From NCBI GenBank assembly GCA_022925895.1, contig JAKSYS010000355.1, positions 1-62,241 of the forward strand: 62,241 nt of DNA, in the 5' to 3' direction. Origin of the DNA: Fragilaria crotonensis (lineage: Eukaryota > Bacillariophyta > Fragilariophyceae > Fragilariales > Fragilariaceae). Below, in pieces: positions 1 to 10,916 of this stretch. The notes under the pieces were generated by a model, which saw only the letters and a list, made by a program, of their open reading frames with translations, searched no databases and had not been told where the DNA came from. Position numbers and translations under genes: made by a program. The first letter of the stretch is position 1; every line of letters starts with the position of its first letter.

Positions 1-1314
1 GGCCGTCTTGTAGTAGGACTTGCGAAGGTAGCTCTCCATTTCCAACAGCGACGCTGGAGGGCTCTTGAGCTGCATGATCTCTCCGGCCACAAGTGACTCC
101 AGGGCCGTGGCCATTATTTGCACCACGGCAGTGTTCTCCAAGCGTGCCAAAAGCACCGATGCGCGTGCCAATAGATAGTCTCCAGCCAACACGGCGACCT
201 TGTTCGAGTAGAGCTTGTGAACGGCCTCACCACCGCGTCGCGTGTCGGCTTCGTCCAACACGTCGTCGTGAATCAAGGATGCCACGTGAATCATCTCGAC
301 AATCTGTCCCAACTGCGCCTGACGGCGCCAAACTTCGGATCCCTTGTGGTTTTCGGCATTGATGACGCCGCCCTCAATCTCAATCGTTGATGCGCCGCTC
401 GATTGCCATCCGGATACACCACCTGCCTTACCTGTCGCGTATGATGAAGGTGATGATGGAGTTGGTTCAGTTCCGTTGTGTGTGTCTCCTCCTGCTGCGA
501 CAGGTTGACATGTCCGCTTCTGGGACGACATGGACAGCGCCATTCGTTTCCTTGACTTGAAGGCAACTTCTGGTTTAGCTGCGGCCACGGCCTTGGCAAC
601 CAACTGCACAATGGTGGGTCGAAAGCGCTTGCCGTGTCGTTTTTCAAAAAAGTGTTTGGCAGCCATGGATAGAATGGGCTGATCGGAGGAGACGAGTTCC
701 TTGATGGAATCGGAAAACGGCTGCAATTCTTGTTCGACAATTTTGAATGGGTCGGGAAGGTCTTCAATGCGTTTCTTCTTTTGATTCTTCGTGTTTGGAG
801 TGACACAGTAATGTTCCAATTGGAATCCCTCTAGAGTATCAGGTGGGGTTCCTTGTTTGAGAATGGTGGAATCGCGGAGGGCGTTTCCGCTCTTGAGAGA
901 AGGAATTTCTCCACCCTCTTTCTCGTCCAACATTTGGAAAAGTTCAAAGCTTGGAGAGAGCTTCATGGTTGTTTCGGAATGACTGAGAGCCTCAGCCTTG
1001 GCCGAAACTACGACAGGATTTGGCCTGTACTTGGTTTCGGTTGGTTCAGCCGTGGCTGAGAAGAGACGAGTGCGTGCAGTGCGTGTCGATGACATGGACG
1101 GTACATGTACCTGATGAACAGATGAGTGCCCATGTTCATTTTCATGCTCATGTACGTTGTTCATGAGTGAAATTCGAGAATGATAAGATTGTACTGGCGA
1201 TGACAAGTGAAATGCTGACACTGACAATGGCGATACCATCATGGTGCTGGCAATGATAACTACTGCCACAATGTTTGGATGAGACCTTGATTGCAACGGC
1301 GTCTTGGAATTCAT
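1..1314 (-). CDS. Plastid-targeted solanesyl/polyprenyl diphosphate synthase, 3' end outside window
   Basis: A trans-prenyltransferase, expected to extend an allylic diphosphate with isopentenyl diphosphate to make the side chain of plastoquinone (or a related quinone). The open frame reads 438 codons to the window edge without a stop. The substrate-binding GKRFRP motif is at about residues 228-233, and the first Asp-rich motif DDVLDEAD at about 350-357, followed by the usual RRGG and AGDYLLA segments. The second Asp-rich motif lies off the window. The N-terminus from Met at 1314 is a basic stretch, then a hydrophobic segment ending VSA/FHL, so Phe follows the predicted cleavage site as in diatom plastid presequences. 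A long Ser/Thr-rich leader follows. An in-frame ATG at 1347 would add 11 residues; I prefer 1314 for a compact signal peptide. A Ser/Gly-rich insert of about 60 residues separates the two motifs. Geranylgeranyl diphosphate synthase is less likely given the EMIHVASLIHDDVLD context. Confidence 0.85.
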   Translation of the reverse strand, partial: MNSKTPLQSRSHPNIVAVVIIASTMMVSPLSVSAFHLSSPVQSYHSRISLMNNVHEHENEHGHSSVHQVHVPSMSSTRTARTRLFSATAEPTETKYRPNPVVVSAKAEALSHSETTMKLSPSFELFQMLDEKEGGEIPSLKSGNALRDSTILKQGTPPDTLEGFQLEHYCVTPNTKNQKKKRIEDLPDPFKIVEQELQPFSDSIKELVSSDQPILSMAAKHFFEKRHGKRFRPTIVQLVAKAVAAAKPEVAFKSRKRMALSMSSQKRTCQPVAAGGDTHNGTEPTPSSPSSYATGKAGGVSGWQSSGASTIEIEGGVINAENHKGSEVWRRQAQLGQIVEMIHVASLIHDDVLDEADTRRGGEAVHKLYSNKVAVLAGDYLLARASVLLARLENTAVVQIMATALESLVAGEIMQLKSPPASLLEMESYLRKSYYKTA

Positions 1315-2366
1315 CTTCCTGTAGGTCATATTCCTTAAATCTGTCATGATTCTGCTCAGCGAGGATTGAGATGTGAGTGTCTTACTAAACAACTTCGAAC
1401 TCAAGTCCCTCTAGTCTCTGGTCTACTCAGCGACCCAAAAGCGGTGGCAAGTGACAACTACCGTAGCAACTGGCCTCTTCGCAGTGATGTGGAAATTTCA
1501 CCTTGTCGACACGATCAGTATATTCCGTAATGTACGATGTATTGTGTTTGTAGGATAGCGTGCAGCGTCCTGCGTGTGTATCATAGGTATCATACTTGTA
1601 CCTGGTAGCTCGTGCGTGTCCAAAACTCCAAAATCAATTGTGGTCAAGCCGACCAGCATCAAGGCTCAAGAGTTCCGAGGTGGACCCGAGGAGGAAAATT
1701 TAGCTTACTAATACCCCAAAGCCACGTCGACAGAGGATGATGGGATGACGCAGAATTGGGTTCCCACTTCCGACCCATACGGTATTGCAGTACAGCCTGC
1801 GTACAGTACCCAGGTAGAATCCCGAAAAGTGCCAGTGCAGTCGCCGTCACAGCGCTTCGCACACGAACAACTCAGATTGACAGCTGGTTTTCGGCCTATA
1901 GAGAACAGAATCGTCGCCGGTCTCCATCACGACAGAATCATCCTGCTGACCACGACTCGTCAGTCGTCAGCCGAATAGCGCTCTAATTAGCGTTTAGCGT
2001 TTAGCGTAGACATGGAGTGTAGTAGAGTAGTTAATCCTTTAATCAGATATTATATAATTAATACACTTGCTACTGTAGTAGTAAGCGCTCGAGTCTAATG
2101 AATTAGTTCTATTAATTCATCTCCTGCAACTAGCAGGTGTACAGTATGCATACATTCCTGACTCCTCAGTGTTATTGAGACAGAAGGAAGTCTTCGAAAT
2201 TGATGGGACAGAATCACAGCTATCTACGTTAATGGTTTGGTTTAGTACACGGAGGACAAGTCTCAGTATTTGAATTAAGTTCGCTCCATTCACAGCGCTG
2301 TTTTGGTAGCTCAATATAACTGCTCCAAGTTTCGGCTCCTATCGCGACGACTAGAGAGCGGCTTCA
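1315..2366. other. Intergenic spacer between two minus-strand genes
   Basis: It should hold the promoter of the prenyl synthase (near 1,315) and the 3' end of the copine (near 2,366). Several short open frames at 1,659-1,986 show no recognisable protein. A small tandem GCGTTTA-like run sits at about 1,987-2,005. I see no RNA gene or transposon. Confidence 0.5.
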
Positions 2367-4358
2367 TCATGAGATAGGTGGCGCGATTCCTTGTGACTGA
2401 AAGTATGCTGGTAATTGTTCATGCAAAACATTCAACAACATACGAGATAGAGTTCTGGCATCACGTCGAGATATTGCCGCTGCACCATCGGCGAGGAGGG
2501 TACAATTGTTGAACCAACCACCACAACGGTTAGATTCCAAGTAGAGGCGCAATTTCGCATCGTCCAACCGGCCGCCTCGAGGCATGTTAACAATGAAAAT
2601 GGACAGGGGTGCACCGCGGAGGGCTACTATCTTTTCCTTGACTGCCAGAACATCATTTTCGCTGCCCACCATCAAAATGGTCAAAATCGTGTACGATAGA
2701 GCTCCACCATGTTGCATCCTGGCACGTTCCAATTGTTTCTGGGCATGATGTGCTGCCGCCTGGAGGACCTGCTCTAACGAGCATGACGTTCCGAGCGTCA
2801 TGCCGGTGCTAAAGGTCGTGGTATATGCCTGCAATAGACCGGGGACGCCGCTTGCTTGTGGTGCGGTCCCGCACTGAAAGATGGAGTGCGTCCTGCCATG
2901 AAAGCTCCCGCCAAATCCCCACACTTTATACTCGTGCACTGGATTTAAATCACGGAGCGTTTCCCCCAGGACGCTCATGGTCCATTCGTAATCATTCAGG
3001 CGTCCGCCTGGTGTTCTGTAATGAGCACTGTTGGACAATCGTACATCGCCATTGGCGTCTGTAAAGTCAATGGCCAAACACCAATCAATCGGACAGCGTC
3101 GAGCATAATCATGAAACGTCGGTACGGCGGCTCGTCCCCCACGAGTGACAATGGTCGGTGGCGGGAGAATCGCAACGGCTGCGGCAGCTGGGACTATTTG
3201 GGAGGGATCTACAATTAACTCGGCAATGGCCGTTGGGGTGGTGGGCTCCATTCGATTTGCCGCGTCCTCGACAAAGGCTCCGGGCAAAATGACAGTTGCC
3301 TTCAAGACAATCATGCATCCCATCTTTTTGTCTCCATTCATGACTGCAAATGATTTGGTCGTATCGCAATTACCATCGATCGACACCGCCCCCATGAGAC
3401 CGTGTGCTGTCGTTTGGAAGGAACCAAGTTCCTTGGGGATGGTGCCCTCCATATCAATTACTCGGATCAAAAGCTCTCGATTCAAATCATGATTGCACAA
3501 GCGTTCGACCGAAATATGATCTTCTGCCCAGAGCGGACTAAGGGAGCATTTCTCCTCGGAAGATCGATAGACAAGACGCCACGAGTCTTGAAATTGTCGG
3601 AAAATTTCGAAATAGAAATCTGGTCGGTCCAAAAAGTTCCGTCGGGTAGAAGGAAACGAAAAACCACGAAGGTGAAAGAAGAATATCGAATCATCGTCAT
3701 GATGTTGATCTTTGCACGTTTCGACATGGAGAATTATTTTTCCAGACGACGTGCCCGGAATTTTTTGCGCCAATGTCCAATCCGGTGTTTCGTACAATAC
3801 TTGAGCCATGGAAAAAATCATGCTGGTAACAGGTTCGGCACCTTTGGGTAAAGGAAGACCTCGATGTTCGTCTCCTTGATATCTGCGATCATGTTTTTCA
3901 TGTGATTTGAACTCATGCGTACTGGTGTTATTGGTGTGAAAGATATCCACAGCAATCCGTTGATCCGTCTTGGGACCACCACCACTGTTCGGCAGGTCCA
4001 CAACAATGACGGATGCCCATTCAGGAGAGAAGTTTGATGGAACACTACGCACATTGCCGAGGTATTAAAAACGAGACCAAGAAAACGTGAGACACAGTCT
4101 ACATGGTAGCATAATTTAGAATCAAATGCATTCCTGCAAATCAAACGATGCAGTCATTGGTCATTCACACACATTATCTTTATCATGCGCAAACATTCTG
4201 ACTTACGTTTCGGTCATTCCCACCCGGCGTCTCTTGATACCCATGATGGTACCGACCTCGGACACTGTCGAGACGACAGCAAAAGTATTCGGATTTTTTC
4301 GGATCCAACCCTTCGGTGCCGGCAAATGTTCCGCCCGTAATAAGATTTGTATTCTCAT
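2367..4358 (-). CDS. Copine family protein (C2-C2-vWA), two exons
   Basis: Copines are cytosolic proteins that bind phospholipid membranes in a Ca2+-dependent way through two C2 domains and carry a C-terminal A domain for protein contacts. Exon 1 (4358-4207) encodes the first strands of C2A, starting at the first ATG after an in-frame TAA. Exon 2 (4044-2367) carries the rest. The intron starts GTAAGT and ends TAG. Joining the exons gives about 609 residues with no stop and restores a C2A core ending NFSPEW. A second C2-like segment lies around residues 220-300. The copine A domain begins near WCLAIDFTDANGD, the family's modified MIDAS (usually DFTxSN), and continues through NDYEW and VWGFGGSF. 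One Ser of the canonical motif is Ala here. The length fits copines (530-620 residues). No RING domain is seen, unlike the plant BONZAI-related ligases. Confidence 0.8.
4045..4206 (-). other. Predicted GT-AG intron of the copine gene
   Basis: The donor GTAAGT begins at 4206 and the acceptor TAG ends at 4045 on the minus strand, giving 162 nt. Only this acceptor, among those visible, joins exon 1 (phase 2) to the long exon 2 frame without a stop and gives continuous C2 homology. Confidence 0.7.
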
Positions 4359-5291
4359 TCTCGTTTTAATGTCTGTCAATTAACACTTGTCGGCTCGATT
4401 CAGCAAACAATGGAAGCCAACCTTACAACCACTCCGTATCTCGCAAGGACAATGTTTGAATAATTATGTATCTATATAATCGGATTGTTATCTTGGAATT
4501 CAACCGTAGGTGTCCCGAATGAAAGTCGCCAAAAACAACGCTCTCCTTCAAGGTTGTCTGGTGGCGAGTGGCGATTCACGGTGATGTCAAGTTGGAAACA
4601 TGCACAGCTACCATGCTTTTGGTCGTGTGCGGAAACCGAAACATGGATTGCCAGACGAAACGACATCCATACAACCCGGACTGATTACTACCGGTAGTAC
4701 TCGACCGTACAGAATAGCAGTACATGTTTGGCGAACTGGCGTACTACTAGTGCTCGCCACTACCAGCTGCCAGTTACAGTAACGTACTATGCATACAGTA
4801 CAAGTACTCGGAGTACTCAGTACGTGCACACTGCACACTGACTGCACACTTCGCAAGTAGGGCTCTTCGCGCTTGCCCCACACCCGCAAAAATTTTATAC
4901 ATTCTAAGACTGTACTCCGTACCCTCTCAGTAATGTACTACAGTACTGCTACTACCAGAGGAGCGTACTCCGGAGTACTCAAGTGTACTCACAAGGAAAA
5001 TGTAAAATGTACTCTATCATAGCAACTATCACAGCATACTCGCTCTACGGTGTACTTATACTGTAGTACTGCTCCACTGTTACAGATACGAAAGTCGACA
5101 CTCTGGACTCGGGAACTTCAATACCTCCAGTATACAGTACCGGGTAGTCCACAGTACACAGTCGCGCGTTCACGCGTTCACACAACACGCACACTCCCAC
5201 TCAGGATTCAGGATCAGAGCAACCAAACTCCTTCTGTTGTTCTGCATACATGACACGAAGACACAAATTCATTAGCAACAAGATAAGCGCC
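4359..5291. promoter_or_regulatory. Divergent spacer between copine (-) and PsbP-like gene (+), rich in GTAC palindromes
   Basis: The stretch must contain both promoters. From about 4,690 to 5,170 it is packed with AGTACT, GAGTACTC, GTAC and similar self-complementary words, often as direct or inverted pairs. I see no TATA box that I would defend, and no convincing gene. Confidence 0.4.
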
Positions 5292-6085
5292 ATGAAGTGC
5301 ACGTCGATTCTCTCACTGCTCCTCTCACTCCTGCCAACGATATCTTTCTCACTCCAATTATCACACGTTTCGCTTCCGATTGATCGACGAAGGATGTTAT
5401 CCGCCACTGGCGCAGTCCTCCTAACGTGGCGCATCACCCCGCCACCCCTGGCTACGCCTTTGAAGGGGGCGTCGGAGGATTGGGGAAAACAAAACCAGAT
5501 ACCGGAGTCGTATTTCTCGAAGGAAGCGCTCCGATTCAAAACAAGCAGGGAATTGTCACTGCCGAAATACTTTCTCGCAAGGGAAATCCAATCTTGGTGG
5601 AGTTTACGGCTCCGTATCCCCTGCTACCCACAACCAACGGCTTGGAGGCGCGAGATTTGCAACAGTCGGAATCGGCATTTGTGCAAGTTATTTATGGAGT
5701 CAAGCCGCAAGTTTCAGAAAAGGAACTTTATTCCATACTGATAGATCAAGTGTTTGGTTCCAAGGGCAAGTATGGAGCCTACGGAAGTCCGTCCGACATT
5801 AAGATTTCGCCGGTATCATCATCCAACGACGTCAAACGACATTTCTGCAAGGTCACCTTTACTACCCTCACTCCCGGAATGCGAGAATCTGAACGCAAAC
5901 TCTTGTTGCGGTGCGAATGGTGCGACAATGATACCTTGGTAATGCTACTTGTTGGAACCACTCGACTGCGGTTCAAAGCAAAGGATGTGGAGGAAACCTT
6001 GACACGAATTGCCAACAGCTTTCTCGCTGTGGAGGCACCACGCACAGAATTACTGCGCCGCTCGCAATCAAAGTTAAATCAATAA
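5292..6085 (+). CDS. PsbP-like thylakoid lumen protein, one apparent frame break
   Basis: PsbP-domain proteins sit in the thylakoid lumen and support photosystem II or related complexes. The start at 5292 gives a hydrophobic signal peptide (about residues 1-20), then a basic stretch with RRR followed by a hydrophobic run. That resembles a twin-arginine lumen-targeting signal behind a plastid presequence. The mature part lies in another frame (open 5,426-6,085): it begins GYAFEGGVGGLGKTKP and ends with an ANSFLAV segment like the PsbP C-terminus. The two frames meet between about 5,400 and 5,450, and one missing base would join them. I see no GT-AG intron of suitable phase, so I favour a sequencing indel or a recent mutation. 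The PsbP assignment rests on pattern and context and is moderate; targeting to the lumen is firmer. Confidence 0.55.
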
Positions 6086-6400
6086 CAATGACGATAATTC
6101 GTGTTTGTGGTATCCATACGATGGCCAGTACATCCATAGTGAGGTGCATGCACGCGTATTTTTGTTGAAAACAGATCCTCCAATACTGAACAGTATTATA
6201 GTCTCCCTGCCAGCCGAGCTCACTTCTTGCAGTCCATTAATGAACAGAATTTATAAGAGGCTGAAGTTGACTACATGAAAGCAAATAGACACGAAGCATA
6301 CATCTATTGGCTCGTGATACTACAAACAGCTATTACCGTCAACTTTGGATTGATGAGTGATCATAGATACCATATCACTCCTGTCCAATTGGGCCATTGT
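6086..6400. other. Convergent spacer
   Basis: 3' ends of the PsbP-like gene and the repeat protein face each other here. I see no clear element beyond ordinary AT-rich 3' flanking sequence. Confidence 0.4.
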
Positions 6401-7531
6401 TTAAAGAGACAAGAACACGGAACTTGCAGCAGCAAGGACGGAACCACTCACGATTCCCATCATGGCGACAGCAGTGGATGTTGGAGCAGCTGTCGTGACT
6501 GGAACACTACTGGGCGCCTCGGAGTAAATAGCTTCATTGCACCCACAAGCTTTGAGGACTGCATTAGTTAAAGAATCGGTGCAAAAGGCATCAGGAATGA
6601 GACGCTGAAACCCAGCTGCCTCAATATCACGGCAATTGAACGTCAAGCCGTTAAAAGTCACATTCTGTGATTTGTCTTTAACATAGTAGTCTTTGCTGCA
6701 GGCCCAGCAGACATCATTTCCTCCTGCTGGTGTTGATAAGGCAGCAAGGAATGGTGGAAGCGTTAAACCTGCGCCTGGTGCCAAGGTAGTAGGTGCAGTT
6801 GGGGTAATAGGTGCAGTTGGGGTGGTCGGAGCAACTGGAGCTGTAGTTCCACCCAAAATAGCCGGACCAAGCGAGGCCAAGGTTGGGGGGATAGCTGGAC
6901 CAGCTGAGGCCAAGGTGGGCACGACTGCCGGACCGGCGGAGGCCAAGGTGGGCACGACTGCCGGACCGGCGGAGGCCAAAGTGGGCACGATTGCCGGACC
7001 GGCGGAGGCCAAAGTGGGCACGATTGCCGGACCGGCGGAGGCCAAAGTGGGCACGATTGCCGGACCGGCGGAGGCCAAAGTGGGCACGATTGCCGGACCG
7101 GCGGAGGCCAAAGTGGGCACGATTGCCGGACCAGCAGAGGCCAACGTGGTAGTAGGTGCAGTTGGGGTAATAGGTGCAGTTGGGGTGGTCGGAGCAACTG
7201 GAGCTGTAGTTCCACCCAAAATAGCCGGACCAAGCGAGGCCAAGGTTGGGGGGATAGCTGGACCAGCTGAGGCCAAGGTGGGCACGACTGCCGGACCGGC
7301 GGAGGCCAAGGTGGGCACGACTGCCGGACCGGCGGAGGCCAAAGTGGGCACGATTGCCGGACCAGCAGAGGCCAACGTGGGCGTGATAGCTGGACCTCCA
7401 GAAGCCAAAGTGGGCACGATTGCCGGACCTGCAGAGGCCAAAGTTGGCGTGACTACTGGGGATAAGGCGGGCGCAAGGGACTGGCCCGCAACAACGACAG
7501 CCATTGCAAATAGGGTGACAACGCGGAACAT
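6401..7531 (-). CDS. Secreted or cell-surface protein of 11-residue PTLASAGPAIV repeats with a Cys domain
   Basis: The 376-residue frame starts with a signal peptide (hydrophobic core about residues 3-15, cleavage near AGQ). About 16 copies of an 11-residue Pro/Ala/Ser/Thr unit close to PTLASAGPAIV follow, in two blocks of 7 and 9. Each block is followed by a linker rich in APTTPTAPITPTAPTT. A C-terminal domain of about 80 residues has seven cysteines in the order CxxC, C, C, C, CGC. I have seen similar Cys patterns in diatom secreted proteins but cannot name the family. The protein ends with a Thr/Ser-rich stretch and a hydrophobic tail, compatible with a GPI anchor or a single membrane anchor. 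The Pro/Thr/Ser repeats suggest an O-glycosylated stalk or cell-wall (frustule-associated) protein. The function is not known. Confidence 0.7.
   Translation of the reverse strand: MFRVVTLFAMAVVVAGQSLAPALSPVVTPTLASAGPAIVPTLASGGPAITPTLASAGPAIVPTLASAGPAVVPTLASAGPAVVPTLASAGPAIPPTLASLGPAILGGTTAPVAPTTPTAPITPTAPTTTLASAGPAIVPTLASAGPAIVPTLASAGPAIVPTLASAGPAIVPTLASAGPAIVPTLASAGPAVVPTLASAGPAVVPTLASAGPAIPPTLASLGPAILGGTTAPVAPTTPTAPITPTAPTTLAPGAGLTLPPFLAALSTPAGGNDVCWACSKDYYVKDKSQNVTFNGLTFNCRDIEAAGFQRLIPDAFCTDSLTNAVLKACGCNEAIYSEAPSSVPVTTAAPTSTAVAMMGIVSGSVLAAASSVFLSL
6786..7455. repeat. 33-bp coding tandem repeat with a 363-bp higher-order duplication
   Basis: The repeat array of the surface-protein gene. 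The unit is 33 bp (11 codons), and several neighbouring copies are nearly identical at nucleotide level. A larger segment starting GTAGTAGGTGCAG occurs at 6,786 and again at 7,149, exactly 363 bp (11 units) apart. This points to a recent block duplication on top of unit-by-unit expansion. Confidence 0.85.
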
Positions 7532-8540
7532 CTTGAGCTGCTACAGTGGATCAGGAGATATGAGATCCTTGAAATTCCTGTCGATGCTGACCATTAGTTT
7601 CTCCTTCAGCACTCATTACTTTTCGTACGACCCGCACCTCCGATACCCCAGACGATCTTTTCAAGATTCTTGTTGAGGTCAATTTTGTGAACTCTCCGGG
7701 TTTGAAGATTCTAACTACATCCATCCCTGATTACTCATATCTTCATCAATCAAACGTGCCTACATTCTACATGCAAGGTATAGGAAAGACATAAAATTAT
7801 GCATAAATATAATTACTCTACTAGTAAACGAGAGATTTAAGTACACACTATCATAGTAGTGCAAGTACCTGGTAAAATTCGAGGTATGCATACTTGTACT
7901 GAAGTACCAGGTACCTGGTACCTGACTTCCATACACGACTGTTAACATGTGTGCATACACCGGTACTCGTAGTCTACCCCACTATTTCTTAGAAAACCTA
8001 CTTTTATAATCATCATATATATGTATACTATATACATGTACCGTGGTACAGTACTACTACTCTCTATCTGAAGTCTGAAGATTTATTGGAGTACTCGGAG
8101 TACTGGAGACTGGAGTACACGTGCGTAAGGCGTGAAGACGTGCCGCTGGCTACGAGCGGGGTGCACGAGGTATGCATATGTCATATGTCATATGCATATG
8201 AGGTTCCTGAGCTACGATTATATCACATACTGACATACTATTACTGTACTCCACTACATTGCATTTGATCCGTAACAAGTTTGAAACTCTATAGAAGGGG
8301 ACGAATTGTTTTCAAAACAATTTGACACACTTTTGACGTTGACAATTATCGATGTATCCGTTCACTTAGACTTTGATTTCGTTCACTTAAGAGTTGTTCT
8401 TGACTCTACTTAGTATAGAGCCGCTGTAGCCACATGTTGACGAATGGGAGCAGTTCCAAAGTAAGGACCTCTTAAAACGCGCCCGAATTTCATGGCGCGG
8501 CGAAATCAAAATCTTGAAAACAATTGCTCACAATGCAATC
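7532..8540. other. Intergenic spacer upstream of the repeat protein, GTAC-rich
   Basis: The 5' flank of the minus-strand repeat-protein gene lies next to 7,532. From 7,840 to 8,110 the DNA is dense in GGTACC, AGTACT and GAGTAC words. The left end of the DDE transposon must lie in the later part, but I could not fix an inverted terminal repeat. Confidence 0.4.
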
Positions 8541-10822
8541 ATGTCACCCAAGAGGAAGGCATTCTGTCCTGCAATTGGCAAGCAAGCATCCAAAAAAGGG
8601 AGACCCAAACAGGCCTTCAGCATAGATGATGCTTTCAAATTGGTGAGTGATTCTTCTGAAAATGGCTGTGAAAGTTTGCAATGTTGGGTATGATTTCTTT
8701 ATTGGAGTTCATCATGTTTTGTCATCGGGAGTTTTGTTGTCTACACAATTTTTGTACTGATAAATTTTTTGCACGCAGGTAATCGACAAGAACACACTTC
8801 AACTTGATCAAGTTATCAGGGCATGCAACCTTGACAAGTCCATCAATGTCCAAGCCTTGCACTATCGTGTGAAGAGGGAGCTCAAGAGGAGGAGCAAAGA
8901 GTGGGAGCAAGTAGGAATGACAGTAGCAGTGCCAGGAGCAGATGAAGAAACCGCGACAACCGGAACATCTCCTTTGACAGCACCGACCACCAATGAATCA
9001 ACCGAGCAATCCAAGGTTACCACCAGCAGCACATCCAGAAGGAGCAAATCAAGGAAATCCCCAAGGCAGGCTTGTGAGGCAAGACTTGATGCAAAGATAG
9101 AGCGTCGCAATGATCTTGCTCTACGGTACACGACAGCATTCAAGCAAGCCACGGCACTGATGGCAAACCCATTGCATGATGAGCCAGTTAATTCAATTAT
9201 CGATAGGTTGAATTTGAAGCACAGTTTGATTGGGACAAGAAAAACTCTGACTAGGAGTACTCTGTATATAGCAGTATCCCAGGGGAATCACGGTGTGCAG
9301 AGCCCAGCCAAGAAAGGACCGCAAGCAAAGATTCCTGATGTGCTTGTTGAGGTTGTCGCCACACATGCACAAGTTAGTCAATGCAGCGAAGGACAAATGA
9401 GAGGAAGAGAGATCAAGAGGCTGATTGGTGGAGCAGCCATACTTGGGACTCCGTATAACAATCAATTCACGATTGAGTCTATGTGGCAAAAGGTGGGTCG
9501 TGAATTCCCTGAGCATTTACAGGCTGCAAGCAAAATGTCTGTGGATGATGCTTGTGTATAATGGACTACATTTGATAACTTGCAGCAATGGTTTAATGAT
9601 GCTAAGAAGGATCTCATTGAAGCTGGTCTTGTTATTGATGCTGAAGTGAGAGACACTGATGGAGTGTTGGTATCTGAATTGGATTTCAGGTCAGATGAAG
9701 TTTGGCGTCGCATTATAAACATGCCGGATGAAACGCACCATGATCTTTTGATCACGGGTGATCAAGGTGGGCCAAAGGCAGTGATGTATCATAATCCATC
9801 CCTTCAGCGCAGCAGCAAGCGTGGAGTCAAATCAAGTCGACATGTCACTGGTGTGTATGCAACAAATGCTGCAGGTGAGTTGTTGCCTCCGATGTACATA
9901 TTTGACTCAGGTGCAAAGTTTGAAGACAACTTCCAGGTACGAATGCAGTGGCTTGATGGTCTCCCTTCAGTTACAGGACGATTTGGGTGTCCCGAAGAAA
10001 TTGAGAGTGGAAGCTTCTATTCTGTGAGGTCTCATGGCTCAATGGATGATGCTCTTCTAAACAACTACATAAATCAAGTCATTATTCCGCTCTACCCAAA
10101 TATCTCAAAGACGGCAGCATTCATTCCAATCACCGGGAAGCTTCTGCATGGTCCTGTGATCTTGAAGCTTGACTCTGGACCTGGTTGCATTGTTGCTTCT
10201 TACAACAGCATACTGAAGAGAGAAGAAGCACTGGCTGAAATGGGTTTGATTATAATGTCCGGCCTTCCTAATGCTACCAGTGTTCAACAAGAGATGGATG
10301 CAGTCTACGGTGCATTCAAGTCCGCATCGTATGATTGCGGCGAGATGGTGTTGATGGAAAAGATGAGGAAGAGAGGAGTTGCGACAAGGAATGGCATTGC
10401 GAGGGTAGCAGCAGCTGCTGCCGCCAGCATCTTGACACTTGGTTTTGAAGACTTGGCAACGATTGTGAACGGAAAAGCAAATGACGACATTTCAAGGCAA
10501 CAACCTTTTGACAAGAATTTCACAAAGGAAAAGATTGTGCAAGCATGGAGCAAGGTTGGCTTCGTACCGTTTACTCAAAACTGTCTGTCAAACAAGAAGG
10601 TTAGACATGAATTGGGCCAGACATCTGCAAACAAGGAATTGGAGAGTCTACAAGTGTGGTATGACAACCTCATTTCAGTGGCTGAGATACAAGGACTGAA
10701 CGAGGGTGTGTTTGATGTGGCAATTCCTGTGTCACGCCAACTCGAAAGGGTCAATGATGAGGGCGAGCAGGTTCAGCAGTTGCTTGCACAAAAGGAGCAT
10801 TTTTGGCATCGGCCTTGTGGAA
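8541..10822 (+). pseudogene. DDE transposase (pogo/DDE_1-like), 5' part, with nonsense codon and LINE insertion
   Basis: Exon 1 (8541-8642) encodes a basic N-terminus. A 136-nt intron follows (GTGAGT at 8643, GCAG ending 8778), and exon 2 continues in phase 0. The N-terminal region has a short helix-turn-helix-like segment (FSIDDAFKL to VQALHYRVK), as in psq/CENP-B-type transposases. The catalytic part begins near ITGDQGGPK (first Asp about 9,758), with an AVMYHNPSLQRSSKRG stretch and a later LDSGPG segment that may hold the second acidic residue. A TAA at 9559-9561 interrupts the otherwise continuous frame, so the copy is dead even without the insertion. One more frame change near 10,800 is needed to reach the 3' part. 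The pogo/DDE_1 placement is from pattern only; the identity as a transposase is firmer. Confidence 0.6.
10808..10822. repeat. Left copy of the 15-bp LINE target-site duplication
   Basis: ATCGGCCTTGTGGAA is found here and again at 33361-33375, directly bordering the LINE. A 15-bp duplication is typical of target-primed insertion. Confidence 0.85.
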
Positions 10823-10916
10823 CACAATTTCTAAAATCTAGATACGTGCATACCAGTCTGTCCGTCGACCGTTTTCAACCTAACTCAGTCGGAAGTTGTC
10901 CTGTGCAACCACCACC

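Noticed and set aside
1659-1986. Overlapping short frames on both strands
   Set aside because: Under 80 codons, mutually overlapping and without domain or signal peptide; most likely chance frames in a promoter region.
6786-7455. CRISPR-like array
   Set aside because: Repeats of 33 bp are contiguous with no spacers and encode a regular peptide repeat.
6693-7676. Long plus-strand open frame (327 codons) rich in GPAEAKVGT
   Set aside because: It is the antisense of the 33-bp repeat array. A repeat length divisible by three keeps both strands open. It lacks a signal peptide and ends in unrelated sequence, while the minus strand has a full signal peptide, Cys domain and tail.
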